A stretch of 64,000 nt of DNA from Spartobacteria bacterium. GTDB lineage: Bacteria; Verrucomicrobiota; Verrucomicrobiia; Chthoniobacterales; UBA10450. Below the pieces are notes generated by a model. The model worked only from the letters and a program-made list of their open reading frames with translations. It did no database searches and had not been told where the DNA came from. Shown one piece after another: positions 53,560 to 61,601 of this stretch. The position numbers and the translations under genes were made by a program. The DNA is taken from the NCBI GenBank assembly GCA_021325495.1, contig JAJPGZ010000010.1:186001-250000 (forward strand). The letters run 5' to 3'. Positions within the stretch are counted from its first letter, which is position 1; each line of letters starts with the position of its first letter.

Positions 53560-53656
53560 TGTCATTCTGAGCGAAGCGAAGAATCTCCGATCATTGGCCT
53601 ACAGTCCCGCGTTTCAAACAATTGAGCAGACATGTTTCGCTTTGCTCAACATGACA
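53560..53656. repeat. TGTCAT-ended inverted repeat, longer relative
   Basis: A 97-base element with imperfect inverted ends (TGTCATTCTGAGCGAAGCGA left; right end ATGACA). It is related to 43403-43476 but has a longer centre. It fills the gap between argG and pfkA, whose stop lies 4 bases beyond its right end. Confidence 0.85.
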
Positions 53657-53660
53657 GGAA

Positions 53661-54737
53661 TTAGTCGCCGAAAGAAATATCGACGTCGCGCGCCGTCTGC
53701 ACCATCTCGCCGTTAGGCGGCACCAACCGCAATCGATTTACCGCATCGGCGATCGGCACATGCCGCACCTGATAATTTTGGTAGCTCACCATCGAACCGA
53801 AATGTCCTTCGTTCGCAAGTTGCACCGCTTTCACGCCGAAACGCGTCCCAAGAATGCGATCGAGCGTGGTCGGAGCTCCGCCGCGTTGCAAATGTCCCAG
53901 CACGCATGCGCGCGTTTCCTTGCCGGTGCGTTTCGCGATCTCGCCCGCCACAATTTCGCCGATGCCGCCAAGTTTAAACTCGCCGCCATGCGTTTCACGT
54001 TTGATCTGCTGGCCATCACGCGGCTTCGCCCCTTCGGCGACGACGACGAGCGTGCCGAGATCGCCCGCCGCGTCACGCGCCTTCACGGCGGCGGCGATCC
54101 TGTCGTAATCGAATGGAATCTCGGGAATCAAAATCACATCGGCGCCGCCGGCGATGCCACCGTGCAACGCAATCCAACCCGCGTGCCGCCCCATTACTTC
54201 CACCACCATCACGCGCTTATGACTTGTCGCCGTCGTGTGCAAACGATCGAGCGCATCCATCACCACATCGACCGCGGAATCAAAACCGAACGTCATCGCG
54301 GTTGCTTCGAGATCGTTGTCGATCGTTTTCGGAACGCCGATGCAATTGATGCCCGCCTCCTGCAATTGCAGCGCCGTCACCATCGACCCGTCGCCGCCCA
54401 CGATGATCAGCGCTTTCACGTTAAGATCGACAAGTACCTTCTTCGCATCCGCGATCACGTTTTCCGCCACGACCGCGCGATCCCCCGCGCCGATTTTGGC
54501 GATGAAGTGTCCGCGATTCGTCGTCCCGATCATCGTCCCGCCGAGCGCCATGATTCCGTCGGTGCTCTTGCGATCGAGAATGCAGTAATCGCCCGGCGGA
54601 AGGAGTCCTTCAAAGCCGTCTTTGAATCCGATCACTTCCCATCCGAGTTTTTCGGCCGCGAGCACGACGCCGCGCAAGACCGCGTTCAGTCCGGGACAAT
54701 CGCCGCCGCTCGTCAGAACGCCGATGCGCGTTTTCAT
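53661..54737 (-). CDS. pfkA: 6-phosphofructokinase
   Basis: A 358-residue PFK. It shows LTSGGDCPGLNAVLRGVV, VGGDGSMVTALQL, PKTIDNDLEATAMTFGFDSAV, MGRHAGWIALHGG and LGHLQRGGAPTTLDR. Gly in GGDGS favours ATP, while Lys in PKTIDND is the residue seen in PPi-type and group III enzymes, so this is a Gly/Lys mixed-type PFK likely using ATP. It starts glycolytic commitment. The start codon is next to a reverse repeat copy. Confidence 0.93.
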   Translation of the reverse strand: MKTRIGVLTSGGDCPGLNAVLRGVVLAAEKLGWEVIGFKDGFEGLLPPGDYCILDRKSTDGIMALGGTMIGTTNRGHFIAKIGAGDRAVVAENVIADAKKVLVDLNVKALIIVGGDGSMVTALQLQEAGINCIGVPKTIDNDLEATAMTFGFDSAVDVVMDALDRLHTTATSHKRVMVVEVMGRHAGWIALHGGIAGGADVILIPEIPFDYDRIAAAVKARDAAGDLGTLVVVAEGAKPRDGQQIKRETHGGEFKLGGIGEIVAGEIAKRTGKETRACVLGHLQRGGAPTTLDRILGTRFGVKAVQLANEGHFGSMVSYQNYQVRHVPIADAVNRLRLVPPNGEMVQTARDVDISFGD

Positions 54738-54753
54738 TGTCGATCTTGCCTAA

Positions 54754-55689
54754 CTATTGCAGAACTTTTTCCGGCGTGACCTGCTTGCCCGCGGCCGACC
54801 ATTGATCGAAAAGCTGCCACCCGCGCGCGAGTAATCCGCCGCCTTCTGCAAAACGATTGGTGCTGCCTAACAACACCACGAGGATGTGCCGCGGATAAAC
54901 GCTGACGTATTGACCTTGCTGCGCCACTTCCGATTCGCGCCGCGCCGACAAAATCAAACATTGACCCGCGCGCGCCGTCTGACCGGTCTTCACGCCATCG
55001 ACTCCGCGCGCGCCGACGAGCTCGTTCGTGTTCCGCAACATGTAACTGCGCATCTTGCCTTCGTGCCGAAACGAGATTTGGCGTTCCTTTTGCGAAACGT
55101 AAAAGCGAAACGCGGCTTTGTTCATCGCGTATCTCGTTAGGCGAGCGAGATCTTCCGCGGTCGAATATGGCATCGATCGCACATTGTCGTCGATGCCGTG
55201 CGGATTAACGAAGCGCGTCTTGGTCATTTTCAAATTCGTCGCCAGCGCATTCATCTGCGACACGAAAATGTCCACCGGTCCCATCTTGGCGTTGCCGCCG
55301 GTAATGTTGATTGTCGATCCAACATGCGCCGCGAGTGTGAACGCGGCGATGTTGTCGGACTGCACGAGCGCTGCGTAGATCAAATCGCGCAAAGAAATCT
55401 GGTCGCCCGGTGAAAAGCCGACGTTGTTCTCCTGAATGCCGACGAATGCCTGCGGCGGAATGCTAACGACGGTGTCGAGTGCGCCATTGCCACGACGCTC
55501 GGCCCAATCGAGCACCACGCATGCGGTCGCAACTTTGGTGAGGCTGCCGATTTGCCGTTTCTCCTTCGGGTTCGCAGCCTCGAAAATGTAACCCGACTTA
55601 CTATCGATGATGATGTAAGCCTGCGCGGCGAGCGCGGATTGAGCGCAAACCGCGAGCGCGACAATGGCGAGAATGCGTTTGGAAAACAT
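54754..55689 (-). CDS. D-alanyl-D-alanine carboxypeptidase (peptidase S11)
   Basis: A 311-residue exported serine peptidase. Signal peptide MFSKRILAIVALAVCAQSALA; active-site motifs SLTK (with GSLTKVATACVVLDW), SDN (VQSDNIAAFTLAAHVG) and KTG (VDGVKTGQTARAGQCL). It trims peptidoglycan stem peptides. The start is placed at MFSKRI, which opens a good signal peptide; the upstream extension overlaps a repeat copy. The C-terminal domain of PBP5-type enzymes is absent. Confidence 0.92.
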   Translation of the reverse strand: MFSKRILAIVALAVCAQSALAAQAYIIIDSKSGYIFEAANPKEKRQIGSLTKVATACVVLDWAERRGNGALDTVVSIPPQAFVGIQENNVGFSPGDQISLRDLIYAALVQSDNIAAFTLAAHVGSTINITGGNAKMGPVDIFVSQMNALATNLKMTKTRFVNPHGIDDNVRSMPYSTAEDLARLTRYAMNKAAFRFYVSQKERQISFRHEGKMRSYMLRNTNELVGARGVDGVKTGQTARAGQCLILSARRESEVAQQGQYVSVYPRHILVVLLGSTNRFAEGGGLLARGWQLFDQWSAAGKQVTPEKVLQ

Positions 55690-55738
55690 CGCGCGGCATC
55701 TTAGCAATGCGCCGCGAGCGCGCAAGATCGACAATAAC

Positions 55739-55772
55739 AAAACGGCGCTCACTTTGCAGCGAGCGCCGTTTT
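55739..55772 (-). terminator. Rho-independent-type terminator
   Basis: A perfect 12-bp GC-rich stem (55739-55750 with 55761-55772) with a 10-base loop and a T-rich 3' side when read on the minus strand. It lies 17 bases downstream of the lipoprotein gene stop. Confidence 0.85.
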
Positions 55773-55789
55773 GAGAACAACAATCGAAA

Positions 55790-56464
55790 TTATTGCGAGA
55801 CCGTTGACGAACGCGAAGCGTAACGATACGGATTCGCGCTCAACGCGAGGTAAACGCGCTCGGCCGCGTTTCGCAGATCGAAGTGAGTCGCTTTGCCAAG
55901 ACCGCTTGCGCGCAACGTTCCAAGTTTCCCCTGGTAACCGCTGCCGCCGGCCATGTCGAATTCATAAACAACGCAGCCCTTCTCCACGTCCGTCACTTTC
56001 ACGTGCAGAGCGAGGAATGAGCGGCCCACGCCGAAATTTCCGAAGAAGAATCGGCCGACGGGACTTCCGCCATCAACCGCCGTAAAATTTCCGTCCACGA
56101 CCCAGCCCACACGTGCGCTTTCACCCGGTTTCAAAATGCGGGTCGGCGCCATGCGTTCGAGTTCTTCTTTCAAATCCTGGGCAAATTCGACCGGCGTCAA
56201 CGCCTTGCGAATCGGCATTTCACCGTCGCTCGGGGCTTCGTCTCCTTGAAAGACTGCGGTGTCGATACAGAACGGTCGGATGTAAATAGCGCGCGGATCA
56301 TGCGCGCCCACGCCGCAAGTTGTGTAACGCACGCCCGAAGCGACGTCTTTCGCGTCGATGGCGGCGCCGGTTCCGCACGAACCCGCGACGTCGGTTTTCG
56401 TCACGTACATGTCGGCGCAAGAGCAAAGCAGGAGGCTGGAAGCAAAGGCGATGAACGATTTCAT
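55790..56464 (-). CDS. putative lipoprotein, DUF4410-like
   Basis: A 224-residue protein. MKSFIAFASSLLLCSCADMYVT has a hydrophobic stretch and a Cys at a lipobox-like LLLC site, suggesting lipid anchoring. The mature part (LTPVEFAQDLKEELERMAPTRIL, VGWVVDGNFTAVDGGSPVGRFFFGNFGVGRSFLALHVKVTD) has the pattern of DUF4410, a family of envelope proteins. Function unknown. Its start ATG (56464) follows a plausible leader. It has its own terminator. Confidence 0.78.
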   Translation of the reverse strand: MKSFIAFASSLLLCSCADMYVTKTDVAGSCGTGAAIDAKDVASGVRYTTCGVGAHDPRAIYIRPFCIDTAVFQGDEAPSDGEMPIRKALTPVEFAQDLKEELERMAPTRILKPGESARVGWVVDGNFTAVDGGSPVGRFFFGNFGVGRSFLALHVKVTDVEKGCVVYEFDMAGGSGYQGKLGTLRASGLGKATHFDLRNAAERVYLALSANPYRYASRSSTVSQ

Positions 56465-56559
56465 AGTTATGAATGCTGTCTCGTCCAGCTTCGTCGGGGG
56501 CCAAAGGCAGAACGAGTCTAGGGCGTTCTTTGATGCAACTTGCGTGCCGCTCGCGCGAA

Positions 56560-57078
56560 TTATTCTGCCGCCGTGCGCGACCGGCTCACCAGCATTCGCA
56601 CCACGAAATAGGTCAGCACCGCCGATGGCACGCCGATCAAGACCGAGCCGATCAACGCCGGCCAAACGATCCGCAGCAGAAAATGCCAGTGAAGATAATC
56701 GCCGAGCGCAAAATGATGAAACGCCTTATGCGCCGGCGGCCGCTGCAAAATCCAACAGCCCAGTTTGTACTCGAAAAAATAAACTGCCGGCATCGCCAGG
56801 AAAAAGATGTCGTGCAAATTCGACGCGATCGCGGCCGCGAGTTTGTTAGATCGACATATCCACGCGAACAGGACCGAGAGCAGCGTTTTCAAACTGTAAA
56901 GCGGGGTGAAGCCGAAAAACACTCCGATGCCGCAGCCGAGCGCGATCGAGTGCGGCGTATCGTTGATCGCGACCAGCGTCATGTGATGCTCGTTGAGCCA
57001 TTGTTTCAATTGCGCGAGCGATCGCGGCAGACGCGGCCCGTAATGCAAACGAGGTGACGATGTCGATCTTTCCTCCAC
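56560..57078 (-). CDS. DUF2062 membrane protein
   Basis: A 172-residue protein with the DUF2062 pattern: SIALGCGIGVFFGFTPLYSLKTLLSVLFAWICRSNKLAAAIASN and a C-terminal hydrophobic pair (LLRIVWPALIGSVLIGVPSAVLTYFVV). Function unknown; relatives sit near glycosyltransferases and lipid genes. The GTG start lies before a repeat copy that encodes RSTSS; an ATG at residue 33 is possible. It lies 15 bases after the DUF72 gene... on the same strand, so co-transcription is likely. Confidence 0.82.
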   Translation of the reverse strand: MEERSTSSPRLHYGPRLPRSLAQLKQWLNEHHMTLVAINDTPHSIALGCGIGVFFGFTPLYSLKTLLSVLFAWICRSNKLAAAIASNLHDIFFLAMPAVYFFEYKLGCWILQRPPAHKAFHHFALGDYLHWHFLLRIVWPALIGSVLIGVPSAVLTYFVVRMLVSRSRTAAE

Positions 57079-57093
57079 GTCGGAGATCCTAAT

Positions 57094-58011
57094 TCAAAAC
57101 AGCTCGCCCGTCTGTGGTGGCACGTTGGTGATTTGGCCAAGCGCCTTGCGCAAACGCAACGCCGCCCGCGGTGCGTAATCGAGCGCGTTGTTATTGAAAA
57201 CGATGTGCGCTTCCTCGGCCTCGCGCGCGAGTTTGCGGCTGCGCTCGGCCACTTCCGCGATTTCCTTTTCGCTGTAATCGTAATGGAAGCGGGCCGCGAC
57301 GGTTTTGCCGGTCGTGTAGGCCTTCGCGTCGCGTCCGTGCAAGCGCAGGTAAGCGACGTGCGGATTTGTCACTTCGTTCACATCTGTGGGCATGATCGTG
57401 AAATGATCGCTCTTCGGCGCATCAACGTTCACAAACGCGGCGTTGTGCCGGCGCAGAAATTCGATTGTCGATCTTAGCTGGTCGCCCGTGGCCCAGTTGC
57501 GATTTCGAAATTCAATCGCGGTCGAATGTTGCCACAACTGGCCTAACAAATCGTCCAATTCGTTTAGCTCGTGTTTGCGCGGCGAAAAAGCGGGTGAAAG
57601 TTGCAGCAAAAGCGCGCCGAGTTTGTGATCGCGTTGCAAGATCGACATCGTCGCCAAAAAAATCTTGAGCAGCTTGTCCCGCAGCTTCGGCGTCGCATTC
57701 ACCTTCCCTTTCGAATCGATCTCGGCGATGCGTTGCAATTCCGGCGGCAGAAGCTTCGCCGGCGTCGAGTGAAACGAAAACAATTGATGCATTTTCACAT
57801 CGAACACGAATCCGTTAGGCGTCTCTTTGCACCACCGTTCGACCGTTCGCGCGTCCGGCACGGAGTAGAAGGTCGAATTCACCTCCACCATTTCGAACTG
57901 TCCCGCGTACCAAGAGAGTCGTTCGCCCGCTTTCATTTTCTTCGGGTACCAATGCGCGACGAACCCCGGGTCCGACCAACTGGCTGTGCCGACAAGAATT
58001 TTTCCAGGCAC
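57094..58011 (-). CDS. DUF72 protein
   Basis: A 305-residue TIM-barrel-like protein of the DUF72/YecE family: ILVGTASWSDPGFVAHWYPKKMKAGERLSWYAGQFEMVEVNSTFYSVP, then FVFDVKMHQLFSFH and STAIEFRNRNWATGDQL, HVAYLRLHGRDAKAY and HIVFNNNALDYAPRAALRL. Function unknown. It is upstream of the DUF2062 gene with 15 bases between. LATMSILQRDH and RSTIEFLRR derive from repeat copies. Confidence 0.9.
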   Translation of the reverse strand: MPGKILVGTASWSDPGFVAHWYPKKMKAGERLSWYAGQFEMVEVNSTFYSVPDARTVERWCKETPNGFVFDVKMHQLFSFHSTPAKLLPPELQRIAEIDSKGKVNATPKLRDKLLKIFLATMSILQRDHKLGALLLQLSPAFSPRKHELNELDDLLGQLWQHSTAIEFRNRNWATGDQLRSTIEFLRRHNAAFVNVDAPKSDHFTIMPTDVNEVTNPHVAYLRLHGRDAKAYTTGKTVAARFHYDYSEKEIAEVAERSRKLAREAEEAHIVFNNNALDYAPRAALRLRKALGQITNVPPQTGELF

Positions 58012-58036
58012 TTTGAAAACCGGCGAGGCCGGAAAT

Positions 58037-58113
58037 TGGTTGCGGGGGCGGGATTTGAACCCGCGGCCTTCAGGTTATGAGCCTGACGAGCTACCAGGCT
58101 GCTCCACCCCGCG
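58037..58113 (-). tRNA. tRNA-fMet (CAT)
   Basis: A 77-base cloverleaf on the minus strand. It starts CGCGGGGTGGAGCAGCCTGG, has anticodon loop CTCATAA (anticodon CAT), T-loop GTTCAAATC and an encoded CCA end. The unpaired first base of the acceptor stem and the three G-C pairs below the anticodon identify the initiator tRNA rather than elongator Met or Ile2. Confidence 0.95.
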
Positions 58114-58196
58114 ATCTGAAATGACTATGTCGATCTTGCGCGCAAAAGCAAAACAAAAGCGATTGGCACAAAAACTTCTGCGAAATTTCGCGGGTT

Positions 58197-58577
58197 ATGA
58201 GGGTGCTGATTGCAGACGATCAAAAAAGTGTCGGCACTACGCTCGCGACACTCGTCACGCATTGTCACCACGAGGTAGTCGAGGTCGTCGGCTCCGGATT
58301 CGAAGCGATCCAGGCCTACTCGCGTCATCGGCCCGACGTCGTGCTCATGGACTATTGGATGTCAAAATTGAATGGCGCGACTGCGTGTCGAAACATTCTT
58401 GCGAAACATCCCGGCGCGCGCGTGATCCTCGTCTCCGGTTTTTCGCCATATAATGAGCTCATCGATGCCGGCGCGATCGCGGTCTTGCCGAAGCCGGTCC
58501 ACCTCGATCGACTCGATCAACTGCTCAAATCGATCGAGGAGCAGCCCGACTTCGATTTTTCCGAGCGCTCGGAATAA
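58197..58577 (+). CDS. single-domain response regulator
   Basis: A 126-residue CheY-like receiver: LIADDQ (acidic pocket), phospho-acceptor D in VVLMDYWMSKLNG near residue 52, LVSGFSPYNELIDAGAIAVLPKP with the conserved Lys. No output domain. It lies between two tRNA genes on opposite strands and has no kinase next to it; the large hybrid kinase of 20-24 kb is a possible partner but this is inference. Confidence 0.9.
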   Translation: MRVLIADDQKSVGTTLATLVTHCHHEVVEVVGSGFEAIQAYSRHRPDVVLMDYWMSKLNGATACRNILAKHPGARVILVSGFSPYNELIDAGAIAVLPKPVHLDRLDQLLKSIEEQPDFDFSERSE

Positions 58578-58654
58578 GCGGACGCCGATTGGCACTTGCC
58601 GCGCGATGGTGGCTGCGCAATCTATACGCCGCCCGAGCCGCGAACGTTGTCGAT

Positions 58655-58729
58655 TCCAGAGTAGCTCAGTGGTAGAGCGGTCGGCTGTTAACCGATTGGT
58701 CGTAGGTTCGAATCCTACCTCTGGAGCCA
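58655..58729 (+). tRNA. tRNA-Asn (GTT)
   Basis: A 75-base cloverleaf with acceptor stem TCCAGAG/CTCTGGA, D-loop AGCTCAGTGGTAGAGC, anticodon loop CTGTTAA (GTT), T-loop GTTCGAATC, discriminator G and encoded CCA. All stems pair. Confidence 0.95.
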
Positions 58730-58732
58730 CTT

Positions 58733-59242
58733 TTAATCGGCGCGCTTTTCCTCTTTCTTTTCTTCGGACGCGCCGAATGGTTTGAAAGTCTTCTCAATGC
58801 GCGTGACCCACTTGTCGTATTGTTTGTGGCCGGCGTGGGGATACGTGATGCGCAACGTGATCCACTGCGAACCATTCGTGAAAGTCTTGCGATAATATTC
58901 CGTTCCGTCGGGCGTGGTTCCGGAAAGAACAAACCAGGTGTCGCCTTTCTTTTTGTAACCAACCGTACTGCCGAGCACATCAATCTCCTTTTGCATGCGA
59001 CCATCGAGCGTTTCGACATCGGCGACCGGATCGAGCTGCACCGCTTCCACGGTGAAATCGCCCTCGCTAGTTTGAAATGAGCAACCGGTGGCCGTCGGCG
59101 CCGTCGAATGAATCAGGCTTCCTGGAATCGTGAGCACGAACTGTGTCTTCGGCGTCGAACAGGAAATCCATGTCTCTTCGGCTGCGTTCGCGCCGGTCGT
59201 TAGGCCAAACAAAAGTGCCGCAGTCAGGATTCTCAGGATCAT
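58733..59242 (-). CDS. exported hypothetical protein
   Basis: A 169-residue protein with signal peptide MILRILTAALLFGLTTGANA. The mature part (TWISCSTPKTQFVLTIPGS, GDFTVEAVQLDPVADVETLDGRM, TWFVLSGTTPDGTEYYRKTF, WITLRITYPHAGHKQYDKWVTRIEKTFKPF) looks like a small beta-rich secreted domain of the kind annotated as hypothetical. ATG at 59260 would add six residues. It ends 3 bases before tRNA-Asn on the opposite strand. Confidence 0.72.
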   Translation of the reverse strand: MILRILTAALLFGLTTGANAAEETWISCSTPKTQFVLTIPGSLIHSTAPTATGCSFQTSEGDFTVEAVQLDPVADVETLDGRMQKEIDVLGSTVGYKKKGDTWFVLSGTTPDGTEYYRKTFTNGSQWITLRITYPHAGHKQYDKWVTRIEKTFKPFGASEEKKEEKRAD

Positions 59243-59288
59243 AAGGTAACGAACGTCCATGAGTGGACGACGATGCACCGCTATTCAT

Positions 59289-61601
59289 TCAACGCACCTT
59301 CATTTGGCACGAACGCGCCCGGCCATGATCGTCCATCGCGATGATCTCGTACTCGCCGGGCGACGGTTTCCAAGACAAGACCCCTTGCGATTCGCTTGTG
59401 CCGATGAAACTGCGGCCGGCGAACCAATAAATCTGGTGAACGTCCGCGTCGGCTTTCGCCCGCAGCGGAATGGTATTCGCGCTTGCAAGCAGCACGCTGT
59501 TGCGGACGAGCGATGTAATTTGCGGAGCGCGACCGGTCCGGCTGGCGAGATCGGCCGAAGTATTTGGCAAAAATGGCGGCGGCGTTTTACGCGGAACGCC
59601 CGCTTTTTCAAACAACGCCAGCAAATCACCCGGCCAGAATTCGTAAACCTCACGCTTCAGCGGACGCGTTCCATCATCGACCGGAATCCGCAGACCACTC
59701 GCAAGATCGACAAGTACCTCTCGATGCACCTCGCATATTTTAATCGGCGAAACGCCGGGAATAAACCAGCCTTCCACCCGTTGCGTGCAATGCTCGTTAG
59801 GCAAATCGCCCGAGACCGCGCAAAACTCGACCCGCTTCAAGTTCGCCCCCGACGGTGGCAGATGTGGCTCGTTAGGCTCGGGCCAGCCCGCGCGCAGGCT
59901 GTCGATAATCTGAAACAACAACGGCCCCGCCGCGGTGCGTCCGATGAATTCCGGATTCGCCCGTCCATCGAAATTCCCGATCCAAACAGCCAGGACGTAG
60001 TGATCGAACACCGCGATCGACCAGGCATCGCGAAATCCGTGCGACGTTCCCGTTTTCCAAAAAACCGGCGCGCTGTGATTACCGTCGGCGCAATTCATCT
60101 CCGGCCGTGGCACGTTGCCGAGCATTTCGAGCGAAAGAAACGCCGCTTCGGGCGAGAAAATTCGCCGGTCCGCGTCGGTTGAAACTTGAGGGCTTAAAGC
60201 CGTCAAGTTTGTCTGCGAGTATCGCAACGGTCGCAGCTCCCCGTTATTCGCGAGCGCCGCGTACAATCGCACCAGGTCCTGCATCGACACTTCGGCGGCG
60301 CCTAACGGAAGCGAAAGACCGTATGACGATGACGGCTTCGGCAGACGCACGTCGGCATTTTTCAAAAACTCGTACAACGTCGGATGCGATAAATGCGAGG
60401 CGAGTTCGACTGCAGGAACATTTCGGCTGCGCGCCAGCGCGTCGCTTGCGCGAATCGGCCCAAGAAATTCGCGGTCGAAATTTTCCGGATTGTATTCGCC
60501 GAAACTTCGCGGCGCATCCGACAAGATCGACAATGGATGAATGAGTCCTCGTTCCAGCGCGAGCGCATAAACAAAAGGTTTCAACGTCGAACCTGGCGAA
60601 CGCAGCGCGCGCGTGCCATCGACCTGGCCGTCGATGTCGATCTTGCAAAAATCGGCCGAACCAATTTGCGCGAGCACGTCCATCGTCCGCGCGTCGACTA
60701 GCATCACCGCCGCATTCTTGAATCCACGATTGCGATTCGTCGCGATGTAATCCGTGACGCGGCGTTCGATCGATTGTTGCTTCTGCAGATCGAGCGTCGT
60801 TAGGATTTCGTTCTGTCCGCGCGAAATTTCCAAAACCTGCTGGACAAAATGTGGCGCGAGAAGTTTCCGATCGGTTTGTGCGCGCGCGCGAAATTCCCGC
60901 ACATAGTAATTGTCGATCTTCGCGCGATCGTACCAATTGTTCTGCGCCGCGCTAACCGACTCATTGTCGCGCTGGGCGAAAAGCGCGCGCTTCGTCGGAC
61001 TTTGCGGGATCACACTCAGCGCGATCGCCTCCGGTCCGCTCAATTGCGCCGCCGATTTGCCAAAATAAATCTGACTGGCCGCTTCGATGCCTTCGATGTT
61101 GCGGCCGTAGGGCGCGAGATTCAGATACGCCTCCAAGATTTCGTCTTTCGAGTAGTGCCGCTCCAACTGCAGCGCGCGGAAAATCTGAGAAAACTTTCCC
61201 GCGATTGTGCGCGTGCGCAGATGAAAACGCAGTCGCGCCACCTGCATGGTGATGGTCGATCCGCCGCTGGTGATGCGATGAAACCGCGCAAGATCGACAA
61301 TCGAACGTGCGAGCGCGACCGGATTCACGCCGAGATGTCGCGCGTAAAATTTGTCTTCGTAGCGCAAAGTCGCGTCGATCAACTCCGGAGAAATCTTCGT
61401 GAGCGGCGCGCGCATCCGAAATTTCTGATCGGCGCTCAAGGTCACGCGCAACAACGCGCCGTTGCGATCGCGCACGCATTGCGAAAACGAAACGCCGTCG
61501 AGCAGCGCCGGCTTCGGCAAAACCAGCCACACCACACACGCTGTCATCCCGAACAGAGCGAGGGATCTCGCCCACTCGGATTTGATCACGCGCGCGATCA
61601 T
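59289..61601 (-). CDS. pbpC: penicillin-binding protein 1C
   Basis: A 770-residue bifunctional peptidoglycan synthase: N-terminal anchor (near ALFGMTACVVWLVLP), GT51 glycosyltransferase (DATLRYEDKFYARHLGVNP, TSGGSTITMQVARL, HYSKDEILEAYLNLAPYGRNIEGIEAAS), transpeptidase (SPGSTLKPFVYALALERG, SRN in ARSRNVPAVELA, FWKTGTSHGFRDAW) and a C-terminal BiPBP_C domain. It overlaps the upstream alpha-2-macroglobulin gene by 4 bases. The anchor helix RSLALFGMTACVV lies over a partial TGTCAT-type repeat (61542-61570). Confidence 0.94.
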   Translation of the reverse strand: MIARVIKSEWARSLALFGMTACVVWLVLPKPALLDGVSFSQCVRDRNGALLRVTLSADQKFRMRAPLTKISPELIDATLRYEDKFYARHLGVNPVALARSIVDLARFHRITSGGSTITMQVARLRFHLRTRTIAGKFSQIFRALQLERHYSKDEILEAYLNLAPYGRNIEGIEAASQIYFGKSAAQLSGPEAIALSVIPQSPTKRALFAQRDNESVSAAQNNWYDRAKIDNYYVREFRARAQTDRKLLAPHFVQQVLEISRGQNEILTTLDLQKQQSIERRVTDYIATNRNRGFKNAAVMLVDARTMDVLAQIGSADFCKIDIDGQVDGTRALRSPGSTLKPFVYALALERGLIHPLSILSDAPRSFGEYNPENFDREFLGPIRASDALARSRNVPAVELASHLSHPTLYEFLKNADVRLPKPSSSYGLSLPLGAAEVSMQDLVRLYAALANNGELRPLRYSQTNLTALSPQVSTDADRRIFSPEAAFLSLEMLGNVPRPEMNCADGNHSAPVFWKTGTSHGFRDAWSIAVFDHYVLAVWIGNFDGRANPEFIGRTAAGPLLFQIIDSLRAGWPEPNEPHLPPSGANLKRVEFCAVSGDLPNEHCTQRVEGWFIPGVSPIKICEVHREVLVDLASGLRIPVDDGTRPLKREVYEFWPGDLLALFEKAGVPRKTPPPFLPNTSADLASRTGRAPQITSLVRNSVLLASANTIPLRAKADADVHQIYWFAGRSFIGTSESQGVLSWKPSPGEYEIIAMDDHGRARSCQMKVR
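61542..61570. repeat. partial TGTCAT-type repeat inside pbpC
   Basis: Twenty-nine bases match the left half of the element at 43403 (TGTCATCCCGAACAGAGCGA...). Read on the minus strand they encode part of the pbpC N-terminal anchor (RSLALFGMTA). No right arm follows. Confidence 0.7.

Noticed and set aside
56560-57078. Frameshift in the DUF2062 gene region
   Set aside because: The frame is continuous from the GTG start to the stop and matches family length.
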